This document shows, one piece after another, positions 31,286 through 42,000 of a stretch of DNA of 64,000 nucleotides. The notes under the pieces are model-generated. The model had not been told where the DNA came from. It searched no databases and saw nothing but the letters and a program-made list of their open reading frames with translations. Position 1 is the stretch's first letter; every line of letters starts with the position of its first letter. A program made the translations under genes and the position numbers. The stretch is taken from contig CM035308.1 in assembly GCA_002900995.3 (NCBI GenBank), positions 372,001-436,000 on the forward strand. The letters run 5' to 3'. This DNA is from Ganoderma boninense. Lineage: Eukaryota; Basidiomycota; Agaricomycetes; Polyporales; Polyporaceae.

Positions 31286-33855
31286 ATGTCCTGCGGGAAA
31301 CCCTCCCAGCGAGTCTTTCAATCTCCTCCTCTCCCGGTCGAAGTGAGGGATATCATCGTCGACCAGCTGTCGGGTGATGCAGCATCCCTCCGAAACTGTG
31401 CCCTGACCTGTCGGGCGCTCGCAACGCGCAGCCAATTCCACCTATTCCGCGCCATTCGTATCAGGACGAGAGCTCAGCTTGACGCATTGTACGACCACTT
31501 CGATGCATATCCTCGACGACGCACCCTCGTGCACTCTGTGACGATGGCCCCCAAATCCCCCGAAGAAATACACTACTTGCTCGGGATATTCCCCTCTGAG
31601 TTGCTTACCCGACTCCCCAACGTACGAACATGGGCCATTGAAGGCACCGATCATGGCGATGCTAGCGACCCCAGGAAGACCGTCTCCAAACCCCGGGCTC
31701 TTTCGTTTCACAAGACGATCATGATTCAGCTACGCTACACAATGATCGAAGAGCTTCACCTCTCGCATATCCTTTTCTCCTCGGATGCTGAGCTCATCCG
31801 ACTAGTTGGGTCTATGCGCCATTTGCGCCATTTGAAATATGCCCATATTCGTGCGCAGAAACATGTATGTCTGCTCTCGCAGAAGGCAGCCACTCGAATG
31901 GCACTGCGTAGCCTTTCTTCGCTCGATGTAAGTTTCGGCCTGATCTTGCTTTCAGCTAAGGCAACGATACTGACCGTGATATATCTTTAGATTCACGTGC
32001 AGGACACTGAAGACGCAGCAGCGGACGTTCTAATCATTTTAGCTCAACGCACACTTCGAAATCTCACCATTCGTCTCCGCCCTCAGGCGAGATGGGGGCT
32101 AGGTCGTCAGTGTGCCTCCGTTTGAGCGTAGTCCTTTGCTCATCCCATGCCCTCCGTCCATGTCCATTTTAAAGGCTCCACGGCTCGCAACCCAGCGCAA
32201 TTAAACCTCGACTTCCTAACCTTCCACGTGGAGCCTGACGGAGACATCCCGCTCGATTCACTCCCAGTCTTCGTGCTGGAGATGTGCCAACATGCGACCA
32301 GCCAAATATCCGCTCTTCACCCCGCGTCGACCGTGAAAGAGCTCGCCATCCATGTATCCTCCGAGTCGTCGGCATCTATACCTAGCGGGAGCCTTGCTCT
32401 CCGCCTGACCAAGAGCGAATCGTTTCTGGAACGATTTCGCTCCTTGCATCTGGATCTTGCCGGACAGGTCCCGTCCAAGGTCCAACTGCACATCCACCTC
32501 CCTCCCCGCGGCGGGCCCAGAGGCGTGGTCGTGCAAGGGACAGTGCTCGCATCGGATAACTTCGTGTTCGAGGAGAGCTATCGGCAGCAAGTCCAGTATT
32601 ATTCGGAAGGTGAGTGGATATATGCTAGCATGTGGCAGAGTGAGAGACGCCGATTGAACACGATGGACAACCCCCAGGCAATATCTGGCGAAACGCTACG
32701 GAGGGCGAGCTTGATTCCGTCATCGCGCTCAAGATATCCCCTGATGGGAAGTGGGTCGCGAGTGGTTCTCGACAACAGGTCATCCTCTGGAATGCCGCTA
32801 TGAGGGCGGTCTCTGAGGACAGTGAGCAATCTCTGGAGATGGTTTACGAATGGATAGCTCCCATGGACGGTGACCCGTTCACCCGACCGTTCGCCTTCTC
32901 GCCCGACAGCCGGCTTCTGGCGTGCTGCACTCGCGACCCCGAGGCGTTCGTCCAGGTCAGGGATGTGCTCACGGGAACCTACGTTGCAGCACTGCGCGTA
33001 CCCGCAGATGTCATGGATGGTCTCGACGCCTGTCGTGCCAGCTGCGTGTGGTCATCCAATGGCGAGACCCTGACGTCCGTCGTATCCATCCCATCGCAAC
33101 ACCACTTCCTCGTGCAAGTCTGGGACGCTGAGAACTACCGACTGATCTCCACCGCAGCCCAGACAACCTCCTGCCACTCGCCCTCCTTCCTCTACTCTCA
33201 CGACGGTCGCTGGCTGGCGTCCTTCCAGACAGCCCGGGGTCTCTCGGGCTCCCAAACAACCCTACCCACACCCATGTTCTCGACCCCGAACACCGGAGCG
33301 TGCACGGTACTCGGGGCTCCACTGACGGGCGTCCCAATGGTTGCAGCAGGCTGCCACATCCTCAGCGCGACGTTCGACCACGCCAGCACCCGCTTCGCCG
33401 CCGTGTCCTCGGACCACATCCTGCACGTCTGGAGCCTCTCTACAGGTGCAAAGCTCCTCCAGGTCCCGATGAACGAGTACCCAAACGACCCGGACCGCCT
33501 CGTGCTCGCGTTCTCCCCCGGGGACGGGGACGGCGCGCAGCTCCTCTCGTGCAGCAGCGGGCGCGGCGCGGCGTTCGTGCTGACCGCGCGCGACGCCGCG
33601 AGCGGGCGGACGCTCCTGCCCCGCCGGTCAGGGTACCACTTCCTGCGCGGGAGGACCGCGCCGCGCTTCGTGTTCTCGGAGGACGGGCGCCTCCTGCTGT
33701 CGGCGTCTGCGGACGGCTTCGTGCAGCTGTGGCGGGCGGGCGACGCGTCGTTCGTTGGGGACGTCGTGAGAGATGGGGACGTGCCGACGACGTTTGCGTG
33801 GGGCGAGGATGGCCGGGTCTTGGCGTGGGGACTGAGGGCGGGGGTGTCGTCGTGA
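31286..33855 (+). CDS. F-box/WD40 protein (gene E), complete reading frame
   Basis: Exons 31286-31927, 31991-32105, 32175-32609 and 32678-33855 join in frame to about 789 residues. The second donor is GTCAGT at 32106, supported by GTTAGT at the same place in the sister copy. The F-box is LPVEVRDIIVDQLSGD with LRNCALTCRALATRSQ. A leucine-rich middle (YTMIEELHLSHILFSSD) precedes WD40-like repeats: KISPDGKWVASGS, VILWNAAM, AFSPDSRLLACC, VQVWDAENYRL, LHVWSLSTGAKLL, FVFSEDGRLLLSAS, FVQLWRAGD. The very end reads LRAGVSS; one more G would give TEGGGVVVKPL, which resembles the C-terminus of gene C, so a one-base loss near 33826 is likely. This is the least damaged F-box/WD40 gene in the window. Confidence 0.8.
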
Positions 33856-34034
33856 AGCCGCTGTGAGTGAGATATCGTCCGAGTTGGTCCAGTGGATGGG
33901 AAGATTAAGGGATAAGTAGCCTGTTAGTTTATGTACGAGTAGGGTTGTCGCCCTTCTAGGATACCCTTGTTCAGTAGTGTAGTGTATTCGTATAAGCTTC
34001 ACGGCAGCATGATTTTTTGTTTCTCACTTACCGG

Positions 34035-35732
34035 TTAACCACCCACGGCCCGCATGCGCTCCTCGTGGATGGAGAAGTAGAGGCATGTCTCCTGTTTCGT
34101 CCTCAACGCCTTCCCTCTGAGCCTTTGGGTCTTCGACGCCTTTCTAGGAGCCCGTACAAGCCCCTCACTTCTGTGCTTCTTGTCCATCAAAAGCCCCAGG
34201 TCGTCCTCCTTGGGCGGCCGCTTGTCGCGTTTGGCAATGAGCATCCGCTGCTCCGGTGGGGGCGAAGGCGAAGGCGGAGCGGCTGCCGCCGTCTTCGACC
34301 GCGACTTGGACCGCCGAGCGGGGTTAGCTCTGTTGCGGTAACGCGGGGCGATGTCGCCGTAGAGGTCATCGATGTTGTGCGGATCTTCCTCCTCGTCCTC
34401 GTCCTCCTCTTCTTCGTCCCCTCGCCCCGCATCTGACTCTGAGTCATCATCGGACGGGCCAGAGGTGCGATCGACGTCCATCGCGACGCCGTCTAGCCCG
34501 GGGCTGCGTGTGCGGTCGTGAGCATATTGGAGCTTGCGCGCTCCAGATCGCCGTGGTTTGAGGTTGGACAATGGGCTAGGACCGGTGCGGGTGTGGACGT
34601 ACTCGACTTCGGGGGGAGGCGCTAGCCGGCCGTCGAGGCGCATGGTCGAGATGAGGGCGCGGATCTCCGCGGTGCTGATGGTTTTCGCATCTGCGGAAGG
34701 GGGCCCGGAGAACGAGATGTGCTGGATCGTTGGCTCCGATTGAATAGGAGGTTGATGAGGAAGAACGGGAGTGGGAGAGCGGGTATGCGGTTGGGCTTGT
34801 TTCAAGTTGCGGTTCTGGGGGCGGAGGCGGTGGAGGCGGGGAGGGGGGGTACCAGTCGGGGGGTGTGGTTAGTAATGTGGGTGCTCGGCCCTGCAGTGGT
34901 TCCCTCGGCGGGCGGCTCGCGCGTTCGCAGGGAGCGGCGTGAATGTTTAGAATAGATTTTGTGGGTCGCTTCTAATGATATGGTGAATCACGCGACGTTC
35001 TTCAAGGGTACGCACTCGTACCTGGATCGTCTTCGACATTTTGATGGTCTTATATGGCTTGCGCGGCGCCTTCGATGCCGCAGCAGGTGTTGATTGTGGT
35101 GCCGATGACTTGGAAGGTAGTCGCGGTTGTCGGACCATTACTCTCGGTGCTATGTCGGACTCAGGTGGTTTCCAAGTTTTAACCACAGGTCGCTGAGATG
35201 GCTCGGGTGCCTCGTCCAGGATGATGATATCATACATCGTCAGCTACCGGTAACCTGGGTTGTAGCCGAAGCGTTTTCTTGTGGTGGCACACTCGATGTT
35301 GTCTTAACAGAGAAAAAGTTGAGTGCCTATTCAAGGAGGGTTCGGACTGGATGCAGGCTTCGAGGTCGCGGAGGACGCGGAGAGGCCGCTGGGAACGGCA
35401 GCTGGCGGCAGTGGCTCAACTCGAGCCCTCTTTGTGCATCGTTTGCACTGCCAGCCCGCAAGGCCTGCCTCACGTTTCCCTTGGTTGTCGAAGGTTATCC
35501 TCTCCAGGATTTCCTCCGTCTGTACACCTGTGGGATGTGACAAGCTGCGAAGGTCCGGGCCCGAATCAGTCATGTCGACTTGGACAAAAAACCAGATAAA
35601 AAATGATGACAGACTATGATGCCATGCCCCGTTCACAACTTGGCGCACCGCCATGAGGAATGCGGCTGGTGTATCATGGTTTCTGTTGCACCGGACACAG
35701 GGGACTTTCGGGCGCGGGTGGTAGGCGGACAT
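34035..35732 (-). pseudogene. PHD-finger gene, first copy, with indels near the scaffold gap
   Basis: Same gene as 50664-52356, read on the minus strand. The C-terminal exon (34035 to about 34980) is open and nearly identical: acidic run, DPHNIDDLYGDIAPRYRN, YFSIHEERMRAVGG. From about 35150 towards the gap at 35913 many one-base insertions appear relative to the complete copy (for example CTACCGG against CTACGG, TTGGCGCACCGCC against TTGGCGCACGCC, an extra A in A runs). They break the PHD finger (LMAVRQVVNGAWHH in place of LMACAKCERAWHH). The clustering next to an N gap points to poor base quality at a contig end, so the true state of this copy is uncertain. Confidence 0.75.
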
Positions 35733-35912
35733 GGATGGGGCGTGGCAGACCCCGTGGCGCGGATCACATTATGATATCCTTGCATATGTATTACTTTACT
35801 TCCAAGTACGCATCAGCGGTACGTACGTACTTTCTTTAAAGAGCAGTCAGGTAAACTCTCGTGTCAATTTAAATGCCCTTCGCCAGGGCCTCGAAGGACG
35901 CAGAAAACGACG

Positions 35913-36012
35913 NNNNNNNNNNNNNNNNNNNNNNNNNNNNNNNNNNNNNNNNNNNNNNNNNNNNNNNNNNNNNNNNNNNNNNNNNNNNNNNNNNNNNNNN
36001 NNNNNNNNNNNN
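35913..36012. other. Scaffold gap of 100 N
   Basis: Exactly 100 N, a conventional gap of unknown length. The left side ends inside the PHD-PLD intergenic region at the bases that begin the PLD leader. The right side starts in sequence also found at 45983. Confidence 0.99.
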
Positions 36013-36530
36013 CGTCCTATCTCTGATCTGGTCTGCACTGAGCCCGGCAATTTGAGTGAGTGGACGCGCGCCGCTGGGCAACCGTTTTGCAGTCGAACTG
36101 ACCGCTGGACGCAGGTCAGCTCGGTCGAAGCAGCGGAGGCGTGGTGCATGACGGGAGCGTGGGGGTGGAGGCGAATAGGGATCTCTTCTGTTGCAGTGCG
36201 TCGTGCGTCCGGCCTGTCCATGTAGATGGCCAGGTGCTGCACGAGGAAGCGAGTGTCAGCGTGTGCACGGGCCAACAATGCGAGAAGGAGGAGTGACCGT
36301 GCGCGTGAACTCCTGCGAGGTTCACACGTCTTCCGGCGCAATGTGGCTGGCTTGGACGCGGTCGCGGTGGTGTCGATGCGGCGAGGGCGAGTTTGAGAAA
36401 CGGTCGAAAAGGACTGAAGAGCGCACCTGCGGTGCGGGGACGGGGCGGGATCGATCGGGGTCGCGATCGTGAAGGACTGTGAAGGAGGGGGGGCGTGAGG
36501 CCTGTGGGGCCTTGCCGTCTCAACCGCTTC
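36013..36530. repeat. Segment X, first copy (also at 45983-46499)
   Basis: From CGTCCTATCTCTGATCTGGT onward this segment repeats the text at 45983 nearly base for base, differing mainly by single-base indels close to the gap. It is not present in the complete PHD-PLD copy at 52 kb. It joins a truncated PHD-gene start at about 36530. I see no recognisable gene; long open frames on both strands are arginine-, serine- and proline-rich shadows. Confidence 0.75.
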
Positions 36531-36823
36531 GTGCATCGTTTGGACTGCCAGCCCGCAAGGCCTGCCTCACGTTTCCCTTGATTGTCGAAGGTTATCCTCT
36601 CCAAGATTTCCTCCTCTGACACCTGTGGGATGTGACAAGCTGCGAAGGTCCGGGCCTGAGTCAGTCATGTCGACCTGGACAAAAAAGCAGATAAAAATGA
36701 TGACAGATTATGATGCCATGCCGTTCGCACTTGGCGCACGACATGAGGAATGCGGCTGGTGTGTCGTGGTTTCTGTTTGCACCGGACACAGGGGACTTTC
36801 GGGCGCGGGTGGTAGGCGGACAT
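36530..36823 (-). pseudogene. Truncated 5' fragment of the PHD-finger gene
   Basis: Only exon 1 and the start of exon 2 of the PHD gene remain (start codon 36821-36823). Homology to the complete copy ends at CTKR, about 36530, where segment X begins. Two changes beyond truncation would disable it: the zinc-ligand cysteine in WQCKRC is serine (WQSKRC, TGC to TCC), and the first intron's GT donor is AT (position 36709, complement). Confidence 0.7.
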
Positions 36824-37214
36824 GGATGGGCGTGGCAGACCTCGTGGCGCGGATCACATATGGTATCCTTGCATATTACTTACTTCTAAGTACGCATCAG
36901 TGGTACGTACGTTCTTTAGAGCAGTCAGGTAAACTCTCGTGTCAATTTAAATGCCCTTCGGCCAGGGCCTCGAAGGACGCAGAAAACGACGCTCCAGGCT
37001 TTCGCTTGTGCGTAAAGTTGGAAGCGTTACACTTGTTGATGTTTCCAACCTGCAGCTGTGGCGCGATGCTCGGTGCGGAGACCGAGTCGCTACTCGGCGC
37101 CAAGCTGTTCCAGACGTCATGGCGCTGACCGTACATCCTCGACCCCAACCTCCACGTCTTCTGCTCTTCCCCCTCATTTCCCTCTGCTTTTTCTTTTCTT
37201 TCTTATAGGGCGAC

Positions 37215-39035
37215 ATGATGTCTGTTTCAAGGCCACCCCCGGGGCTCTATGAAGTCGTCCAAAACGCCATCTCCGACCACCAACACGACCGGAGCGCGCA
37301 GAGCAATCCACCTCAAGACCATCCGTCCTCCCTCCATTTTCTCGGGCGCGTGCGGTGCGTGTGCACCATAATCTTACACGACGAGTATAAAAACGAGTCT
37401 ACATTCCCCTCTAGGATGGCGCCGCATCGTCAAACCGCGGACACGACGACGAAAGGCCATGGCAGGACAGCGCGAATGGTGGGAGAGACGGCGTGAAGAT
37501 ATCTCCAGGGCGGCGAGCAGAGGTGCGTGCGCATTAATACCTCACGAAAGGGAGGTTGCTGACGTGCTGTCAAGAAGCAGCCCGCGCGGGATCAGCCTGG
37601 AGACGCGTCCCCTGCGTCGCCCACCTCAAGACGATCGTTCCCCGCACCCTCTCTCCACGGCTCGGCTGCAGTACGCACGCCGCAACAGAGAACCGGACCT
37701 CCTAGGTCCATCTCGTACAGCTACTCCATCTCGAGTGCGCAAGGTAACACCTTCTCTCCAAGCCCCTCGAAACACGGCGAGAAGGAGAATTCCCGCCAGA
37801 ACTCGCAGCTGGACGAGGAGGATCCGGACAGAGTCTTCGACTTCCCGCCGGCCACGTCGCCGTTCCGCAGCGCGCTTGACTATAACAATCCCGAGCAGCG
37901 AGAACGCGAGCGGACGATCGCGGAGCGCAAGCACAAGCGGAGGGACAGCGCGGCATACGAGGGGACATGGAACCCCATCAAGTGGATCACCGAGTCGCCT
38001 CTCGGTACGCCGCGCGAGGAGCTGCCCGAGTTCCACTTCCCCGACCGCTCTGTGACTGAAGGTGGCCACCCGACTCGAGAGAGCGAGGACGGTCAGCCCG
38101 TTGCTGGGCCGTCTACGTCTCTTACGGCTTCGCCGATTGCGCCGGCTTCTCGCCTCCGACAGTCGAAGTCGATGCCACACATCCCAGGCGAGTCGCGCTC
38201 GGCACCTTCGACTCCGAAGTGGGGCCGGCTGCGCTCGCTACTCCCACACATCGCAGGGCAGGGAAAGGCGCAGCAGCGTCCCGCATCGACCGTCGTCCCG
38301 CACAGCGTGAACATCACGGACGAGCTCATCACTGGCGGGCTTGCGACGCTGATGCTCCGGTTCTGGGTCGAGCGCGACGAGAAGGGGCATCGCAGGGTGC
38401 CCGCGCTCTTCCATCGTCTACGTATCCGAGTGACGGACAGTCTGCATCCTCTACATGGCCACAAGGCCGTCTTCCGCATCGAGTGTGAGTACGCGAATGG
38501 CGCGGTGCGGTGGGTTGTATATCGCCAGCTTCGCGAGTTTCTCTCGTTGCACGGACACTACGCTCTTTCTAAAGCATATAATCGTAACATCGAGACGATG
38601 CCTGAGTTCCCTATGACCAGTACGTTTCTCTTCCCGTCTCCGCTGCCTCACATTTTGACACGCGAACAAAGCACTTCCGTACTTCAAGTTTTTGAAGGAG
38701 CGAGGTAGTGATGTCGGCAAGGCAGACTTTGCTCGTCTCCAACGCGAGGCACTCGAGAACTACCTGGTTGGCTTGATCCGAGCAGTCGTATGTGGATTGT
38801 GCTGCCACCTTGCCCTACATGTAGACTGACTGATACGCAGATGTTCCATCCTGCCGTCAACCGACTATCCGCTTTCCTAGAAATCGGCGCGCTGACCGTT
38901 TCCTTGGCACAATCCGGAGGTAACCAGTATAGAGCCGGTTTCTTGCGACTAGAAGGCGTGGCTCCGAAGCCGCTGTACGGTCCACGAGCGGCTGGGTGGC
39001 GCGAGAGGAAAAAACAGCGGTGGTGCTGCGTCCGC
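37215..39035 (+). pseudogene. Phospholipase D gene, 5' fragment, first copy
   Basis: Matches the first five exons of the complete gene at 52757: leader with a long pyrimidine tract, ATG at 37215, serine/proline-rich N-terminus, PX-type region (NITDELITGGLATLMLRFWV, YRQLREFLSLHGHYALSKA) and the start of the PH region (SGGNQYRAGFLRLEG). Similarity stops abruptly after GTCCGC at about 39035, in mid exon, where unrelated sequence begins. One C is missing in exon 1 (CCTCCCTCC against CCTCCCCTCC). No catalytic HKD motif is present, so no phospholipase could be made. Confidence 0.8.
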
Positions 39036-42000
39036 TGTCGGGGCGGGTGTTGGTGTGCGGGGCAGGCCGGCAGGGAAGCAGCGGCGGGCTCGGGGGCGGC
39101 CGGGCGCGGTGTTTGTGCCAGGGACGGGGTGCGGGCACCGGCCATGGAGACAAACACGGACTCTGGCTGTGGGATGGGGCAAGGGCAGGGCAGAATGGCG
39201 GAGGGGTGGAGGGGGGAATGGCCGAGAGAGGGCGGTGGGCAGGCGCGAGGAGGGACTTCGGGCTCGGACGCAGCATTCAAGGCGACGTAGACACGCAATG
39301 TACACCAGACATTCAAATATATTTTGTTGGTCCCCAGACTCTGGACCGTGCCGGCCATGTACTGTACATCTCGACCCTCGCAAACACCCGGGACACGTGT
39401 ACAAACCCCAATCTCACTCGCTAATGGAGCATTTCGTGCTCGTCTCCCCAATACCGTCAGTAACAGAGACGTCCGGACGCTCGACGAGCCGTGCGTAGTC
39501 CTGCGGATCCTGGTTCGCGCCGCCGAGGACTCGTCGCCACCCGGGTCCGCACTGCGGCCGGACAAGACTTCTCGACAGGGCAGCCCAGTTCGCGCATGGC
39601 CGGGCATCCCGCGAGCGCAGCTGGTAGCGGCCGAGGGGTTAGTAGCTGCCAGTGATCAGAATCACAGCGAGAGGTTGCGACGAAAGAGACGTCGTACCGC
39701 CTGAGCTCCTGGGGCTATGCATCTGAACGCACCTCTGGCGAACCCTCCCCAAGTTCGACTAGTCGCGCGAACGCACAGAATGGCCGTTATAACTTGACCC
39801 GACTTCGAACGCACCGGGATGACCAGCGGATCACGGAGCCGGCCGCACACTGGCACAACTCGATGATCTCATCCGTCCGGGCACTGCCCGGCCTTGCGTG
39901 CAGACAGTAGGATCGAACTTTGTACGCACCTGCAATCGCGATTCACGCGCTCTGCCGCCGCGGCATAGGAAACTAAAGTTGAATCTTCGCAGTGGCCGGT
40001 GCGCGTCTCAACGGGGCCTCCGGGCGTCCAGCAGCACGGTAATCCTGTCCAGTTGCTGCGCTCGATCTCGGTGAAGTCGCCCGCGCACCTGGACGTCGAG
40101 CCTGTGTGCGGCAGCCTGTCGTCGCGGGCGATTCTCCCGAGTCTGCAGTCACAATGTGAACAACAAGTAAACTAGGAAGAGGCAAGTAGATGCGGTGCTC
40201 ACCGACGCCGGCGGTTGCATGGCTTTGAGTGGCCCAATTTGGCGGCCAGTCGCAGCCGGAAGCTCGACCCGAAACTGCAAATATGATGTCACGATGTCCA
40301 TTGTCCAGCCGGAGACTCGGCGATATGGAGAGACGTCGCAGCGTTGGACGAGGTAGAGGACAGGACTCGGAATTGAAGGGTGAGAGGGGGGAAAACCGAG
40401 CAGAGCGACCCCAATCCCAAAGAGCGGCCGGTAGAACGAAAAAGCGCGGGGGATGACGCCGCATACCGCAGAGAAAACCGCGGCGGAGGGTGACAGGAAA
40501 TCCAGGACAAAGTACTCACCTGTGGGCCGCAAACGTGCGGAGTCCATGGCATGGACAATCGGCCGAGGCGCGTCCCGAACGTCGGACGCTGTGTACCGGG
40601 ACAAGTTGCCATAAAACACTGACTTGAAGGCGGTTGAGGGGCTCATTCGGGGACGTCGAAGCCAGGCGGTCGTGCGCAATCGCGCCCGAGCCATGCGTGG
40701 TGCGGTCGTCGGCAACGGCGGGTCGACGGGGGCATGACAGGAAGCAGGTGGGGCATTTGGAGGTGAGAACGCGAGGGCTCCGACATGCTCGGCGAGCGGG
40801 CTGCGGGCGAGGGAGGCGAAGAAGGCGAAATAGGGCAGCGTGCGAATGCAAAATGAGGAGGCTGGTAGACAGCATTGCGAGCATAAAGCAGCACGTACAG
40901 GAGGACGGCGATGAGCACTGGACACGATGGGACGGGTCGACAAGCAGGCGAAGCAATGGAGGGAGAGAGGCCGTCAGACGCAAGGCAGGGCACAAGACCG
41001 ACAAACGGAATGCGCAAAGGTATCCGAGAGGATGGGGGCTGCCGGTGTCCCTGCTGCCAGTGGACATGAGTGGGCGTGGATCCAAGGTCGGTGAGGTCGG
41101 GGGGAGGGGGAGAGAAAGCTGAGACGTGCATCGCGAGATGATAAGTACGTCTGGGGCATAGAAGCACATTCTTACTCACCATAAATAGGACACACGGAGG
41201 TGCCTGACAATTTTACGAAACCCTGGGTCCAATCACGGTGTCAAGGACGCCCACAGTGCTGGCCCAGCTGGCCGGCCGAGAACTGGAATGCTGATAAAAC
41301 ACGGCAAAGCCGAACATTAGCATAATTGGTTCACCTAAATCGAAACGGCGTACGCCGGCCGGGTAGTCCTGAACGCAGACCAGGGAAACCGCCAATGGGA
41401 CGAGGTGAACCCGTAATTACCTGCTGGGAACTCGACAGAGCGGCGACGTACGGTCGGGCCACGAAGGCGGACCGATGGGGAGACAGCCTTGGATGGTTGT
41501 CGTCCATGTCCGCCAATGGCCCAAAGGTGTGGGCTGTCCACTAGAAGCAGCTTGACCCTGAGCAAGAACGATTGATGCACATACATTTACCCGAGCGGCC
41601 CGGGGCGATGTCGTCCACAAAGGTAGTGCGTTGTCGATATTCACCTCGCCCAGCGGCGTGGTCCGCGGCCTTCCCTGCGGTGCACAGCACCCAGTCCCCG
41701 AGCTTCGTGATGGGCGCAAGGGCCGCTCGATCACGCCCCACCCAATCTGAGGTAAACACAGAATTGAATGGCCCACCGTAAGGCATGGCAGCCAAACAGT
41801 GTGCGCCCCGCGACACACTCAAAAAATGAATTTAGCAAGCAAAAGGCAACGAAAGAATATGAATCCGTGTTCGCACTGCAGCACGGGAGGACGGATCTAC
41901 CGGCGAAACATCCAGCGGCTGTGCAAGAAGCAAAGAAGGAGAACTTTGGCGACTTGCCTTCGGAGGCGCCATGCTCGGCTCCGCGGACGTGCAAGACGTT

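Larger units (their letters stand above)
31286..35912 (+). repeat. Segmental duplication, copy I (F-box/WD40 E plus PHD)
   Basis: Corresponds to 48030-52530 in the same order and orientation. Coding parts differ by scattered substitutions and a few in-frame indels (for example SESSASIPSGS against SLASIPSAS). Both copies have one end at a 100-N gap. Confidence 0.85.
36013..37977 (+). repeat. Direct repeat (X, PHD fragment, PLD start), first copy
   Basis: Nearly identical to 45983-47929, the offset falling from 9,970 bp at the left end to about 9,960 bp as small indels accumulate. Differences are mostly one-base indels near the gaps. A sample of the PLD leader is identical in both. Confidence 0.85.

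Noticed and set aside
40149..41182. Overlapping minus-strand frames rich in Ser, Pro, Arg and Cys as genes
   Set aside because: Several phases are open over the same DNA with no recognisable motif; best explained by base composition.
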